A stretch of 44,705 bases of DNA from Symploca sp. SIO2C1 (GTDB lineage: Bacteria; Cyanobacteriota; Cyanobacteriia; Cyanobacteriales; Coleofasciculaceae): positions 1 to 44,705 of the forward strand of contig JAAHGL010000043.1 of the NCBI GenBank assembly GCA_010692635.1. Reading direction: 5' to 3'. The position numbers and the translations under genes are program-made. The notes below the pieces were generated by a model, which saw nothing but the letters and a program-made list of their open reading frames with translations, had not been told where the DNA came from and did no database searches. Positions 13,782 to 22,515 of the stretch are shown here, piece by piece (within the stretch, counting starts at the first letter, position 1; every line of letters starts with the position of its first letter).

Positions 13782-14585
13782 ATGCTCCTAAAATTGAAAG
13801 ATCAACAGATAGTAGAGTGGTTTAGTCAGATAGCTTCGCAACTATTGAATAGAACACGCCTGCTCATCTGTGGCAAACCTCATCGCCTCGTTGAAATCGA
13901 GTTCTACTACTATAACAAAGCTCATCCAGACCCCTTCGCCCATCGTCATCCACTGCAACTTACATGGGGGCAGTGGTACTTTCATCGGCAAGGAGATAAC
14001 TACCGGGGGGGAAGCTTCAAGGGACTTGATTTAACTTTCGGAGAAGACACAGCATTTGGTGGTATTCTTATCCGCAGCCTAGAAGCAGCAGATGGAACCC
14101 TAATCGATGGTCCTTCTTTGTGTGTAGATCATTTGCTTGCCCAAGCGGAAGTATCCCAAGTGGCAACACTGGATGAGGCTATTGGTGATAGAATGGCTTG
14201 CGATCGCAATAGTCCTTTGGTGTTAGAGGAAGCTACACTTAAACAGCACCAGATTTTTGATTCAGCACGGGTAGGACTTTCTCTCAAAAGAACCCATATC
14301 TACCCCAATATGCCACAATACCTCCTGCGTCCCTACCGCTATTTGACGGAACCACAGCGGATTCGCAAGGGTAAACCCTACCTGGTGCTGGCATTGCATC
14401 TCCAAGGAGTTAGCCAACAGATCATACATCAGCTCACGGGTTGCTCTCGAAAAACAATTGAACGGTATATCCTAGACTTTGAGATGGGATGCCAACAGAA
14501 GGACTTGGCATCCTACTTTGGTAGGGATTTAAAATCTAGGGACTTATGCCTTCTGCACGGAATGTTGGGGAAATTTAGAATTTAG
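13782..14585 (+). CDS. Conserved hypothetical protein, possible N-glycosylase-like fold plus HTH
   Basis: 267 residues, ATG 13782. The middle part (LVEIEFYYYNKAHPDPFAHR, GQWYFHRQGDNYRGGSFKG, LDLTFGEDTAFGGILIRSLE) vaguely recalls the active-site region of 3-methyladenine DNA glycosylases (AAG type), but I cannot confirm it. Near the end, IIHQLTGCSRKTIERYI looks like a helix-turn-helix. The last codons (GKFRI, stop) fall in a TTTAGAA repeat array, so the C-terminus may be altered. No clear operon partner. Confidence 0.5.
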   Translation: MLLKLKDQQIVEWFSQIASQLLNRTRLLICGKPHRLVEIEFYYYNKAHPDPFAHRHPLQLTWGQWYFHRQGDNYRGGSFKGLDLTFGEDTAFGGILIRSLEAADGTLIDGPSLCVDHLLAQAEVSQVATLDEAIGDRMACDRNSPLVLEEATLKQHQIFDSARVGLSLKRTHIYPNMPQYLLRPYRYLTEPQRIRKGKPYLVLALHLQGVSQQIIHQLTGCSRKTIERYILDFEMGCQQKDLASYFGRDLKSRDLCLLHGMLGKFRI

Positions 14586-14610
14586 AATTTAGAATTTAGA
14601 ATTTAGAATT
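14573..14610. repeat. STRR array, TTTAGAA heptamer
   Basis: Five copies of TTTAGAA overlap the 3' end of the gene at 13782 and supply its stop codon (TAG at 14583-14585). Confidence 0.85.
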
Positions 14611-15278
14611 AAACTGCATGTATTGCAAGCGCTTGTGGTTTAATCAGTTCAAAAAAAATGTGTCCTACTATCGTTCAACCCAACCTACAACTAATACACC
14701 ATTTTAGCTGTGTCGCGCCACTAGACTATTCGACCCGAATATTCCCTTCAAAACCGACCCAACACCATCCCCTTCATTCTATCGATTCTGCGATCGCATA
14801 TACACCCATATACACGTTTTAGCTTATTTATCAAGCTATTTGTTTTCCAATGAGGGAACGGTAATACTAAAAAGGCTGACCTTTTAGTTTTCACTAGAGA
14901 TCAGCCTTTTTAAGTCTTCAACTTGATTTCCCAGCGAGTGGGAAGAGTTCGTTCAGGGAGCCTTACCCAGTAAGGGTTTCAGCCACCAAATCGACGCATC
15001 TCCAAAAATCCTAACATATCTGCCCAAAAATTGACCAAAACACATACCTCAAACGCTCTCCCTGTAAGGCATCGAAGCATCTCTAAGTAATCGCTCAAAG
15101 CCTAGATTCTTCGTTCCGCTTTGCTCCACTCAGAATGACAAATTATACCTGTTCCAACTTTTCAAACAGCCTCTAAGAATTCCTGTTACATTGTTCCCAT
15201 TCACAAGTTACCTTACATTTGATAGGCTTTTTCCTAATTAAACAATGATACAACTACGTATATCTCTCCCATAATTGT
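14611..15278. other. Gene-free interval, possible small RNA or decayed element
   Basis: No ORF of quality was found. Notable items are a HIP1 site near 14790, a strong hairpin at 14869-14910, a self-complementary ACCCAGTAAGGGT-like area near 14965-14985, and a dispersed-repeat piece at 15108-15139 (GATTCTTCGTTCCGC... CTCAGAATGAC). It may contain an untranslated RNA ending at the hairpin (inference). Confidence 0.3.
14869..14910 (+). terminator. Hairpin with T tract, terminator-like
   Basis: AAAAGGCTGA pairs with TCAGCCTTTT around a ~20-nt loop that itself contains CCTTTTAG, and the 3' arm ends in T residues. The nearest upstream gene stops about 280 bp earlier, so it may end an RNA gene or serve either strand. 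Confidence 0.55.
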
Positions 15279-15521
15279 ATGAAAGAACGACTAATCGGTT
15301 GGCTTAACCAGCTATTAATAGTGGATGTTTTTTTTGTTTTGTTGAGCTTTGTTTGGTTTGCGATCGCACTTTTCGGTCGTTCAGTTGGCATTTCCCTAGG
15401 ATTTGATCTTTGGTATAGCCTCTGGGAGCCTGTATTCACTCCAGCAATTGGTATTCTGATGGCAGGCGCACTATTGAGTGGGTTGATTAGCTATATATCC
15501 AAACGGCTCAACCCCAATTAA
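15279..15521 (+). CDS. Small membrane protein, two TM helices
   Basis: 80 residues. Two hydrophobic helices are seen (LLIVDVFFVLLSFVWFAIAL and FTPAIGILMAGALLSGLISY), with basic ends (MKERLIGW and SKRLNPN) suggesting both termini are cytoplasmic. This looks like a conserved cyanobacterial hypothetical protein; I recognise no function. Confidence 0.65.
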   Translation: MKERLIGWLNQLLIVDVFFVLLSFVWFAIALFGRSVGISLGFDLWYSLWEPVFTPAIGILMAGALLSGLISYISKRLNPN

Positions 15522-15584
15522 AGATTAACCGTAAAATGTAATGCTCTTGTAGTAGCGTGGTACACCTAAAATCGTGTATTAGTC

Positions 15585-15616
15585 GTAGGTTGGGTTGAGG
15601 AACGAAACCCAACACC
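15585..15616. repeat. Dispersed hairpin repeat (GTAGGTTGGGTT type)
   Basis: GTAGGTTGGGTT, then GAGGAACG as loop, then AAACCCAACACC. This is a common cyanobacterial hairpin repeat form. A related piece (CAACCCAACCTAC) occurs at 14677-14689. No gene lies between 15522 and 15791. Confidence 0.7.
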
Positions 15617-15791
15617 AGTAACGCTCCACAAGCATTAAGCTATAGCCATGTTAGCATTAGCGAATATCAGCTGAAAGATTATAGCGTTTCTTCAGGTGCG
15701 CTAAGTGGCTGTGCGATCGCATTTCCCTCGTGACATATCACACTGGCAAGATGCCAGTGCCACAATGGATATGTGAACATTAGTTGCAAAG

Positions 15792-16184
15792 ATGAACTCT
15801 GTTATGTATATGACTTCGCATTCTAATGGGCAAGTGGCTATCATCCTTACAGAAAGGGGACTGACGATTGCAGGAACCCGCATCACTTTGTACGATGTTA
15901 TGGATTATGTAACAGAGCAGTACCCACCAAAGTTCATCCGTGCCATGCTTAGCCTGACAGATGAACAGTTAAACGCTGCACTATCCTACATTGACGCCCA
16001 TCGTGCCGAGGTTGAAGCAGAATACCAAACTGTTCTTAAAGAAACTGAAGAACTGCGGCAATATTACGACGAGCAAAATCGTGATCTCATTGCTTATATT
16101 GCTGCAAAACCTCCAAGAATGGGTACGGAAGCGATTCGGGCAAAGCTTCGAGCAGAACAAGCAAAGCTGGAATCACCAGCATGA
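15792..16184 (+). CDS. DUF433-type antitoxin
   Basis: 130 residues from ATG 15792; ATGs at 15804 and 15810 are also possible. GLTIAGTRITLYDVMDYVTEQYPPKFI is the DUF433 core that forms a DNA-binding helix set. It is followed by a long acidic/basic helix (AHRAEVEAEYQTVLKETEEL). The stop overlaps the next start as ATGA (16181-16184), so the two are coupled. It is the antitoxin of a PIN-like partner by family knowledge. Confidence 0.75.
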   Translation: MNSVMYMTSHSNGQVAIILTERGLTIAGTRITLYDVMDYVTEQYPPKFIRAMLSLTDEQLNAALSYIDAHRAEVEAEYQTVLKETEELRQYYDEQNRDLIAYIAAKPPRMGTEAIRAKLRAEQAKLESPA

Positions 16185-16576
16185 ACATTTTGGTTGATCA
16201 TAATTTACGCGGGCATTCTGTAGTTCTCGCAGGTAGTCTTACCACAAGTGGCTGGCTTGACTTAATTTCGATTCGCTTTGTTCTTTTTGAAGAGGTTGGA
16301 TTAGAAGTCAATAGCAATGATCGTGTTGTTTGGCGTTGTGCCCAAGCTAACGAAATGATTTTGCTAACTGCTAATCGAAGCATGAAAGGAAAAGACTCGT
16401 TGGAAGAAGTGATGCGCGAGGAGAATACTCCAAAATCCCTGCCTGTCATCACTATAGGAAATATAGATCGGTTACTGGCACAACCAGAATATCGGAATCG
16501 TTGTGTTAATCGCTTGGTTGATATTGTTGTTGATATTGAAGACTATCGAAGCGCAAGACGAATTTTCATTCCGTGA
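16181..16576 (+). CDS. PIN-like toxin (DUF5615/VapC45-type), putative RNase
   Basis: 131 residues. It starts MNILVDHNLRGHSV with an early Asp, and has LEVNSNDRVVWRCAQANEMILLTANR, where the conserved acidic and polar residues of this PIN-like family lie. It overlaps the DUF433 gene by 4 nt. Length is normal. It is a probable RNase toxin, by family only. Confidence 0.72.
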   Translation: MNILVDHNLRGHSVVLAGSLTTSGWLDLISIRFVLFEEVGLEVNSNDRVVWRCAQANEMILLTANRSMKGKDSLEEVMREENTPKSLPVITIGNIDRLLAQPEYRNRCVNRLVDIVVDIEDYRSARRIFIP

Positions 16577-16823
16577 TCAAGGTTGATTTGTATCCGTACA
16601 ATCCTCATGCTACGGTAATTTTCCCCTACACCCCACACCCTGCATACTTTTCAATTAGCTCGTTCTGCCAAAATATAGCCTTTGAGTAACAATACAGAAA
16701 TTGGGAAATTTCCCCAAAAAAATTAGGCTACGGCGTCGTCGCCATAGTTCAATTAAAATTCGCTGTGCTACAGCAATGGTTTCGCGCCAATATTTCATCG
16801 TGTGAGGATTTTCTGTCAGTCTA

Positions 16824-18767
16824 ATGAGTCAATCATCCAATTTGCCGGGATTGCCACCTATTTCTCGCCGCACTGCTCTGAAACTCCTGGGTGTTGGTGC
16901 TGTTGGTGCAGGGTTGGGATACTCCCGTTTCTGTAAGCCTAAACCGACGATTTTTCAGCAAGACAGTCTGGATTTACCACAGCAACTCCAAGTACCGAAA
17001 AAGGTTGTGGTAGTAGGAGCTGGATTAGCTGGCTTAGCCTGTGCCTATGAACTCAGTCAACGAGGTTTTACAGTAACACTATTAGAGCGATCGCCTCAAC
17101 TAGGAGGTAAGATTGCTAGTTGGTCGATTCAAGTGGGTCAGGAAACCTTTATGATGGAGCATGGTTTTCATGGCTTTTTCCCCCAGTATTACAATCTCAA
17201 AAGTCTAGTAGAAGAACTCAATATCAGGGATAACTTTCGCTCCTTGGAGTTTTACTCTGTGGTTTTCCGTAATGGCAAATACAAACCAGAGGTATTTCGA
17301 CCGAACCATTCAGCCTTTCCCTGGAATATTGTAGACTTAACACTCGCTTCTCCCAATTGCTTACGTTGGGGGATCAATTTAACCAAAACAGCTCATTGGC
17401 AAGTCTTCCGGGAAATCGGTGGTTTCCAGATTCCTGAAAGTTTCCAGCGGCTGGATAACTTATCGGTAGCTGATTGGGTAGAGTCAGATTTCCCTCAAGG
17501 ACTTTATGACTTATACTTTTTACCCTTTGCTAAATCTAGCCTAAATGCTCCAGATGAGCTAAGTGTGGGAGAACTAATGCAGTTCTTCCATTTCTACTTC
17601 TTCGGTAATCCAGAGGGACTAGCATTCAACGGTACTCGCCAAGATATGGGTACTAGTTTAGTAAAGCCCATAGCTAAGGCGATTGAGCATCGAAGTAGCA
17701 AGATTGTTACCGAAGCCACAGTCAGCAAGATTAACTGGCAACAGGAGCAGATTGAATCCCTCAGTTACCAGCAAGGAAATGCTCAGAGCGATGTTCCCTT
17801 TTGGGTAAAGCGCAATTCTTTGATGATCGACCCTCAGATCGAATATTATGGAGCAGGCGATCGCGTTTTTGCCGCAGTATCAGGAGCAACTGCCGCTATC
17901 TCCCTTACCTGTACTCACCAAGGTTGTACAGTACAGCGTCAAACCGATGGCAAATATCTTTGCCCTTGCCACGGTGCAGTTTACGATAATCAGGGAAGAG
18001 TAATTGCAGGGCCAGCCAAACGGGATTTACCCCGCTTCCAAATTATTCAGCGTGCAGAAGATGAGGTGCAGCTGGTGGGTGTATTAGCAGAAGCACCCAA
18101 AGTTCAACAGACAATCCAGGCAGATTATTACGTCTTTGCCACCGATGTACCTGGAGTACAACAGCTATTTAGCCTCGGTCAGGGAGAGGTAAATCAGCAG
18201 GTGTACAATCAAGTAAAGAAATTAGCGATCGCTGATCCGTTTGCTGTTGCCCGCTTCTGGTTTGATCAAGATTTTGAGTGGCAACATAGTGACTTCACCT
18301 CTTTATCTGGGTATCAACTCACCGACAGCATTACTCTCTACCACCGCATTCAAGATCAATTCATCAGTTGGCATCAAAAAACTGGAGGTAGTGTAGTGGA
18401 ACTACATGCCTACTGTTACAAAGAAAAAGAATTTCCTAATCAGCAAGCACTACTGACAACTTTTGAACAGGAACTCTATGAAATTGTACCAGAACTCAAG
18501 GAAGCAAATATGCTGCATCGGGAACTAGTAAACCAGAAAAACTTCTCTGGCTATCCCCCCGGTAGCTATGCCGAGCGACCAGAAACTTGTACCTGTGCAT
18601 CGAATCTGATCTTTGCTGGTGACTGGGTAAAAATGCCTTTCCCCTGCGGCTTAATGGAACGAGCAATTAGCAGTGGCTTACTAGCAGCAAATGAAATACT
18701 CCACCGAGAAGGGTTACAAAGGCGTCAATTACTCTCAGTTAACCCAGAAGGAATTCTAAAGATTTAA
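16824..18767 (+). CDS. cruE: FAD-dependent carotene desaturase/methyltransferase with inserted Rieske domain (CruE/CrtU-like)
   Basis: 647 residues. A twin-arginine-like leader (ISRRTALKLLGVGAVGAG) precedes a dinucleotide-binding site (VVVVGAGLAGLACAYEL, residues 61-77) and LGGKIASW, as in CrtI/CrtU-type amine-oxidase-fold enzymes. Within it, at about 348-410, sits a Rieske [2Fe-2S] domain: C363-T-H365-Q-G-C368 and C380-P-C-H383-G, the cytochrome b6f type with the disulfide pair. CrtU/CruE enzymes turn beta-rings into aromatic rings. The Rieske-oxygenase neighbour at 18879 supports synechoxanthin-type synthesis. The symbol is tentative. Confidence 0.66.
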   Translation: MSQSSNLPGLPPISRRTALKLLGVGAVGAGLGYSRFCKPKPTIFQQDSLDLPQQLQVPKKVVVVGAGLAGLACAYELSQRGFTVTLLERSPQLGGKIASWSIQVGQETFMMEHGFHGFFPQYYNLKSLVEELNIRDNFRSLEFYSVVFRNGKYKPEVFRPNHSAFPWNIVDLTLASPNCLRWGINLTKTAHWQVFREIGGFQIPESFQRLDNLSVADWVESDFPQGLYDLYFLPFAKSSLNAPDELSVGELMQFFHFYFFGNPEGLAFNGTRQDMGTSLVKPIAKAIEHRSSKIVTEATVSKINWQQEQIESLSYQQGNAQSDVPFWVKRNSLMIDPQIEYYGAGDRVFAAVSGATAAISLTCTHQGCTVQRQTDGKYLCPCHGAVYDNQGRVIAGPAKRDLPRFQIIQRAEDEVQLVGVLAEAPKVQQTIQADYYVFATDVPGVQQLFSLGQGEVNQQVYNQVKKLAIADPFAVARFWFDQDFEWQHSDFTSLSGYQLTDSITLYHRIQDQFISWHQKTGGSVVELHAYCYKEKEFPNQQALLTTFEQELYEIVPELKEANMLHRELVNQKNFSGYPPGSYAERPETCTCASNLIFAGDWVKMPFPCGLMERAISSGLLAANEILHREGLQRRQLLSVNPEGILKI

Positions 18768-18776
18768 CTCATTGGT

Positions 18777-18867
18777 TAATGGCTAATGGCTAATGGCTAA
18801 TGGCTAATGGCTAATTGTTCAATTCCCAATTCCCAATTCCCAATTCCCAATTCCCAATTCCCAATTC
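18777..18867. repeat. Two adjoining STRR arrays, TAATGGC and AATTCCC
   Basis: Five copies of TAATGGC (18777-18815) are followed at once by six to seven copies of AATTCCC (18821-18867). Together they fill the gap between the CruE-like and CruH-like genes. Translated in frame they would give a spurious [10 protein letters not shown] leader. Confidence 0.9.
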
Positions 18868-18878
18868 TTAATTCTTCC

Positions 18879-19931
18879 ATGTCCACACTCACCCAACAAC
18901 TTGATATTCGTCAGCTAGGTATTAATCCGAATCATTGGTATGTAGTTGCTCGCAGTAGTGAGGTACAATCCTCACCTCTAGGGGTTACCCTTTGGAATCA
19001 CCCCATTGTTCTGTATCGAGATAATTCTGGGGTAGTACATGCCCTAGAAGACCGCTGTCCCCATCGACAGGTTAAACTTAGTCATGGTCGCATCAACGTT
19101 GATTATGTAGAATGTGCTTACCACGGCTGGCAATTTGCCCCCACTGGTGAATGTGTTGGGGTTCCTTATTTAGCTGATAATCAAAAACTACCCACCTGTC
19201 AAATTCGACAGTATGCAGTCAAGGAAAAAGATGGTTTTATCTGGCTATTTCCTGGAGATACTGCCCAGGCAGAATTACTATCTCCTTTAGGGGTTCCGGA
19301 GTGGGAACATCTTAACTACATTGCCACTGTTTCAACTATTGAGTGTCAAGCTCATTATTCTTTTCTCATTGAGAATTTAATGGACATGCATCATGGGCAT
19401 TTGCATGAAAAATATCAAGCCTGGGCATCAGCCGAACTGAAAGATTTACAAGAAAATGCCAATCAAGTAGATGCCCATTATCAAGCTCAAAGCTATTACA
19501 AAATAGACAAGATTTGGTCAATTTCTCAACTATTTTTTCCTGGCTTACGACGCCTCCATCCAGAACCATTAGATGTGAGTTATATTTACCCTCACTGGGT
19601 TTCAACTTTGGGAGAAGACTTCAAGATTTACTGTCTACTTTGTCCAGTCAGTGAGACGGTAACTCGTGCCTATTTGATTCATTTCACCTCCCTCAATGCC
19701 TTTTGGCGCTTGCATAAATTACCACTGTGGTTCCGCAGATTCGTGAAAAACAGTTTGTTTGGTTCGGCACAAAAGTTATTAGATGGTTTAGTCCGTCAGG
19801 ATGTGAAGATGATGGAAGAAGAGCAACAAGCTTATTTCCATACTCCCCAACAGCGAGGTTATGAGTTAAATCGAGCGTTGGTGAGTGTGCAGCGGTTGAT
19901 GAAAAGTCAGGCATTAATAATTAAGAATTAA
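18879..19931 (+). CDS. cruH: Rieske non-haem iron oxygenase (CruH-like)
   Basis: 350 residues from ATG 18879; the upstream in-frame part is STRR. The Rieske centre is C60-P-H62 and C79-A-Y-H82-G-W. The mononuclear iron site follows in [13 protein letters not shown] (N166, D169, H172, H176). The fold is that of class I ring-hydroxylating oxygenases such as pheophorbide a oxygenase. In Synechococcus 7002, CruH of this superfamily oxidises ring methyl groups of the aromatic carotene to make synechoxanthin. Position next to the CruE-like gene supports this. The last codons (LIIKN, stop) lie in an ATTAAGA repeat. Confidence 0.66.
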   Translation: MSTLTQQLDIRQLGINPNHWYVVARSSEVQSSPLGVTLWNHPIVLYRDNSGVVHALEDRCPHRQVKLSHGRINVDYVECAYHGWQFAPTGECVGVPYLADNQKLPTCQIRQYAVKEKDGFIWLFPGDTAQAELLSPLGVPEWEHLNYIATVSTIECQAHYSFLIENLMDMHHGHLHEKYQAWASAELKDLQENANQVDAHYQAQSYYKIDKIWSISQLFFPGLRRLHPEPLDVSYIYPHWVSTLGEDFKIYCLLCPVSETVTRAYLIHFTSLNAFWRLHKLPLWFRRFVKNSLFGSAQKLLDGLVRQDVKMMEEEQQAYFHTPQQRGYELNRALVSVQRLMKSQALIIKN

Positions 19932-19938
19932 GACAAAA

Positions 19939-20667
19939 ATGGCAATTGAACAATTTAGGGTGTTGGGACTACCAGTTCACTTATTAGATGACTACACTCC
20001 TTGGTTGGTATCTCGTCTACAACAAGGAAAGGGAACTCAAGTAGTGACTCTGAATGCAGAAATGGCGATGCAGGCAGAAGAAAATGAAGCTCTAGCCAAG
20101 GTTTTCCAGCAAGCAGAACTGGTAATTCCTGATGGTGCTGGTATTGTGTTCTACTTGGGGCTCCAGGGTAAACGACAGCAACGTTGTCCCGGAATTGAGC
20201 TGGCTGCTTCCTTACTGCAACAGGCTGGAGAATGGGGAGAATCTTGTGCCGTATTTTTCTATGGAGGCGCTCCTGATGTGGTACAAACAGCTGCTAAGGT
20301 ATGGCAAGAAAAACTGCCCAAATTAGCGATCGCAGGTATTTGGGATGGTTACCTCTCACCAGAGGCTGAAGCCCAATTAAAAGCCACTCTTAAAGAACAA
20401 CAACCAAAACTAATTTTGGTGGGCTTAGGTGTCCCTCGTCAAGAGTTATGGATTGCCCAAAACCGCCACCTATGTCCTCAAGCAACTTGGATTGGTGTGG
20501 GTGGTAGTTTTGATATTTGGGCAGGGGTCAAAACTCGTGCGCCAGTCTGGATGCAAAAGATGCATCTAGAATGGCTTTACCGACTCTATCAAGAACCCTG
20601 GCGCTGGCGAAGGATGATGGCTTTACCTCAGTTTGCTCTCAAAGCTTTAGGCGATTCGAGAAAATGA
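19939..20667 (+). CDS. WecG/TagA/CpsF family (GT26) glycosyltransferase
   Basis: 242 residues, starting 7 nt after the CruH-like gene. It has the GT26 pattern: VVTLNAEMAM, ELVIPDGAGIVFYLGLQG, FFYGGAPDVV, LILVGLGVPRQELWI and GVGGSFDIWAG. Known members transfer N-acetylmannosamine-type sugars to lipid-linked acceptors at the inner membrane. Here it could build cell-surface polymer, or glycosylate a lipid or carotenoid product of the cluster (speculative). Confidence 0.8.
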   Translation: MAIEQFRVLGLPVHLLDDYTPWLVSRLQQGKGTQVVTLNAEMAMQAEENEALAKVFQQAELVIPDGAGIVFYLGLQGKRQQRCPGIELAASLLQQAGEWGESCAVFFYGGAPDVVQTAAKVWQEKLPKLAIAGIWDGYLSPEAEAQLKATLKEQQPKLILVGLGVPRQELWIAQNRHLCPQATWIGVGGSFDIWAGVKTRAPVWMQKMHLEWLYRLYQEPWRWRRMMALPQFALKALGDSRK

Positions 20668-20765
20668 AAGTACTGAACTCACTACGTATTAAGCTTTGCT
20701 AAGACATCCTACAATTGGTACATTTATCATTCTAAAGATTAATTTTTAGAGGTGTACCAAAATAT

Positions 20766-22010
20766 ATGGTGAGTTATTGGCTAGCCACAGCAATTTGGGG
20801 AGTAGGTTCTATTCTGTGGGTGGAACTGGTGCGAGATTTATACCACGTTTTGTCCCATCATTGGTCACCCCTGTATCGATTACATGCATGGCATCATCGG
20901 GTATTCCGTCCTGATTTAACCCCCGTCAGTGAGCAAATTTATCGACAGGCTCATTGGCGTAATGATGTCCCTGAAGCTGTAGTTATGTTCCTCTTAGGCT
21001 TGTTTATCTGGTGGTTTGCCTATCTTTGGGCACCAGAACAGCAACTCCCAGCTTTGGCAGGTTCTCTCTATACTTTAATCTTCTTAATCGGTGCGATCGC
21101 TCGTGGTAGTGGTATCAAAGGGGCTGATGAATTAACCGATTTAACCCATCTCCCTGGCTCCTTTCTCACTCCACCTTCGAGGTGGATGGTAAATCGCCCC
21201 TACCACTGGCGACATCACTTTGATAACCAAAAGGCTTACTATTGTGGCACATTCACTTTTGTAGATAAACTCATGGGTACTGCTGTCTCCCTGAAAGGTA
21301 AAACCATCGCAGTCACTGGAGCATCGGGAACCTTAGGTAAAGCACTCCTGCAACATCTTCACCAGCGGGGAGCAAAACTGATTGCTTTGACTTCTCAGGA
21401 GCAAGCAGTTAGTTTGACTCTGAATGGGGAAAGTGTGCCAGTAAAAACGATTATCTGGGAAGTGGGGAAAGAGTCCGACTTGGCAGCACAGTTGGAGAAA
21501 ATAGATATACTGGTTCTCAACCATGGGATTAATGTGCATGGAGAGAGGAGTCAAGAAGCGATCGCTAAATCCTATGAAGTCAATACCTTTTCTAGTTGGC
21601 GGTTATTGGAATTATTTTTAACTACTGTTCGGACTAATAAAGATATTGCTTGTAAGGAAGTTTGGGTGAATACTTCAGAAGCGGAAGTTAGTCCAGCATT
21701 TAGTCCCCTGTATGAGTTAACGAAACGAGCATTGGGAGACTTGGTAACTCTGCGGCGTTTAGATGCTCCTTGTGTGGTGCGGAAACTTATTTTGGGGCCA
21801 TTTAAGAGTAATCTTAATCCCATTGGAGTAATGTCTGCTGATTGGGTTGCCAAGCAAATTGTGAATTTGGCAGTTAGGGATGTGCGCAATATTATTGTGA
21901 CGATTAATCCTTTAACCTTTGTCGCTTTTCCAATCAAGGAATTTTGGGTGGGGATATATTTTAAGCTGTTTAGTCACAAGGCAGGTGAGTTGCAAAAAAA
22001 ACACAACTAG
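20766..22010 (+). CDS. Fatty acid hydroxylase (sterol desaturase)/short-chain dehydrogenase fusion
   Basis: 414 residues. The N-terminal ~165 residues belong to the di-iron membrane hydroxylase superfamily: DLYHVLSHHWSPLYRLHAWHH and YHWRHHFDNQ supply His-box residues, and membrane helices lie near 3-20, 70-90 and 95-115. From about 172 an SDR domain starts with GKTIAVTGASGTLGKALL and ends with the catalytic YELTK. The arrangement recalls CER1/CER3-type proteins. It may hydroxylate and then oxidise a lipid or carotenoid (inference). It is 98 nt from the GT26 gene, and its stop shares CTAG with the convergent gene at 22007. Confidence 0.75.
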   Translation: MVSYWLATAIWGVGSILWVELVRDLYHVLSHHWSPLYRLHAWHHRVFRPDLTPVSEQIYRQAHWRNDVPEAVVMFLLGLFIWWFAYLWAPEQQLPALAGSLYTLIFLIGAIARGSGIKGADELTDLTHLPGSFLTPPSRWMVNRPYHWRHHFDNQKAYYCGTFTFVDKLMGTAVSLKGKTIAVTGASGTLGKALLQHLHQRGAKLIALTSQEQAVSLTLNGESVPVKTIIWEVGKESDLAAQLEKIDILVLNHGINVHGERSQEAIAKSYEVNTFSSWRLLELFLTTVRTNKDIACKEVWVNTSEAEVSPAFSPLYELTKRALGDLVTLRRLDAPCVVRKLILGPFKSNLNPIGVMSADWVAKQIVNLAVRDVRNIIVTINPLTFVAFPIKEFWVGIYFKLFSHKAGELQKKHN

Positions 22011-22447
22011 CAATCGCGTTCTGGTTCAATCACTTTCTTAACTTGTTCAGACAAAGAGTAATTGATTCGGACAATTTGAGGACAACGAAGACAGGCAGCT
22101 TTCCCTTCCTGTTGCCACCATCGGCAATCCTGACGGATGCGACAGGGTGGTAAACCTTTTACTACTGTAGGTAATCCCTCCACAATCCTCTGAGCAAGGC
22201 GGCATTGATGTCCATTGAAATGCTGGCAACCATTCTCAAGACAAGAAGCCGCGATTCGATATACTTCAGTTGGCTCTACAGGTTTAGCTAAAGCTAGCAA
22301 CTCATCTGTCACTGGCTGAGGTTCCTGAAGATATGCCACTTTTGGAGTTTCGACAGTGCCGCCTACCACGCCAAACACGACGCTACCACTAATATTGGCT
22401 TGAGAACTAGGGCATAGGGGAGATACAGTTTCTATTGGTTCTGCCAT
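22007..22447 (-). CDS. Cysteine-rich hypothetical protein
   Basis: 146 residues. Cysteines are grouped as ASCLENGCQHF, GHQCRLAQ, LPPCRIRQDCRWW and AACLRCPQIV, which suggests an Fe-S or zinc site. The N-terminal 50 residues are low complexity. No signal peptide. It resembles conserved cyanobacterial hypothetical proteins with no known role. It converges with and overlaps the FAH-SDR gene by 4 nt. Confidence 0.6.
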   Translation of the reverse strand: MAEPIETVSPLCPSSQANISGSVVFGVVGGTVETPKVAYLQEPQPVTDELLALAKPVEPTEVYRIAASCLENGCQHFNGHQCRLAQRIVEGLPTVVKGLPPCRIRQDCRWWQQEGKAACLRCPQIVRINYSLSEQVKKVIEPERDC

Positions 22448-22490
22448 CTTCGATAGTTTTGGGAGTTCCTTACTAGGTTTATCAATGAAT

Positions 22491-22515
22491 AATTATTCAT
22501 TATTCATTATTCATT
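22491..22515. repeat. STRR array, ATTATTC heptamer
   Basis: Three to four copies of ATTATTC overlap the 3' end of the TPR gene on the minus strand and encode its last residues MNNE and the stop. Confidence 0.8.

Noticed and set aside
18807-18878. N-terminal extension of the Rieske oxygenase frame
   Set aside because: It is encoded by AATTCCC repeats ([10 protein letters not shown]-like); the protein proper starts at 18879.
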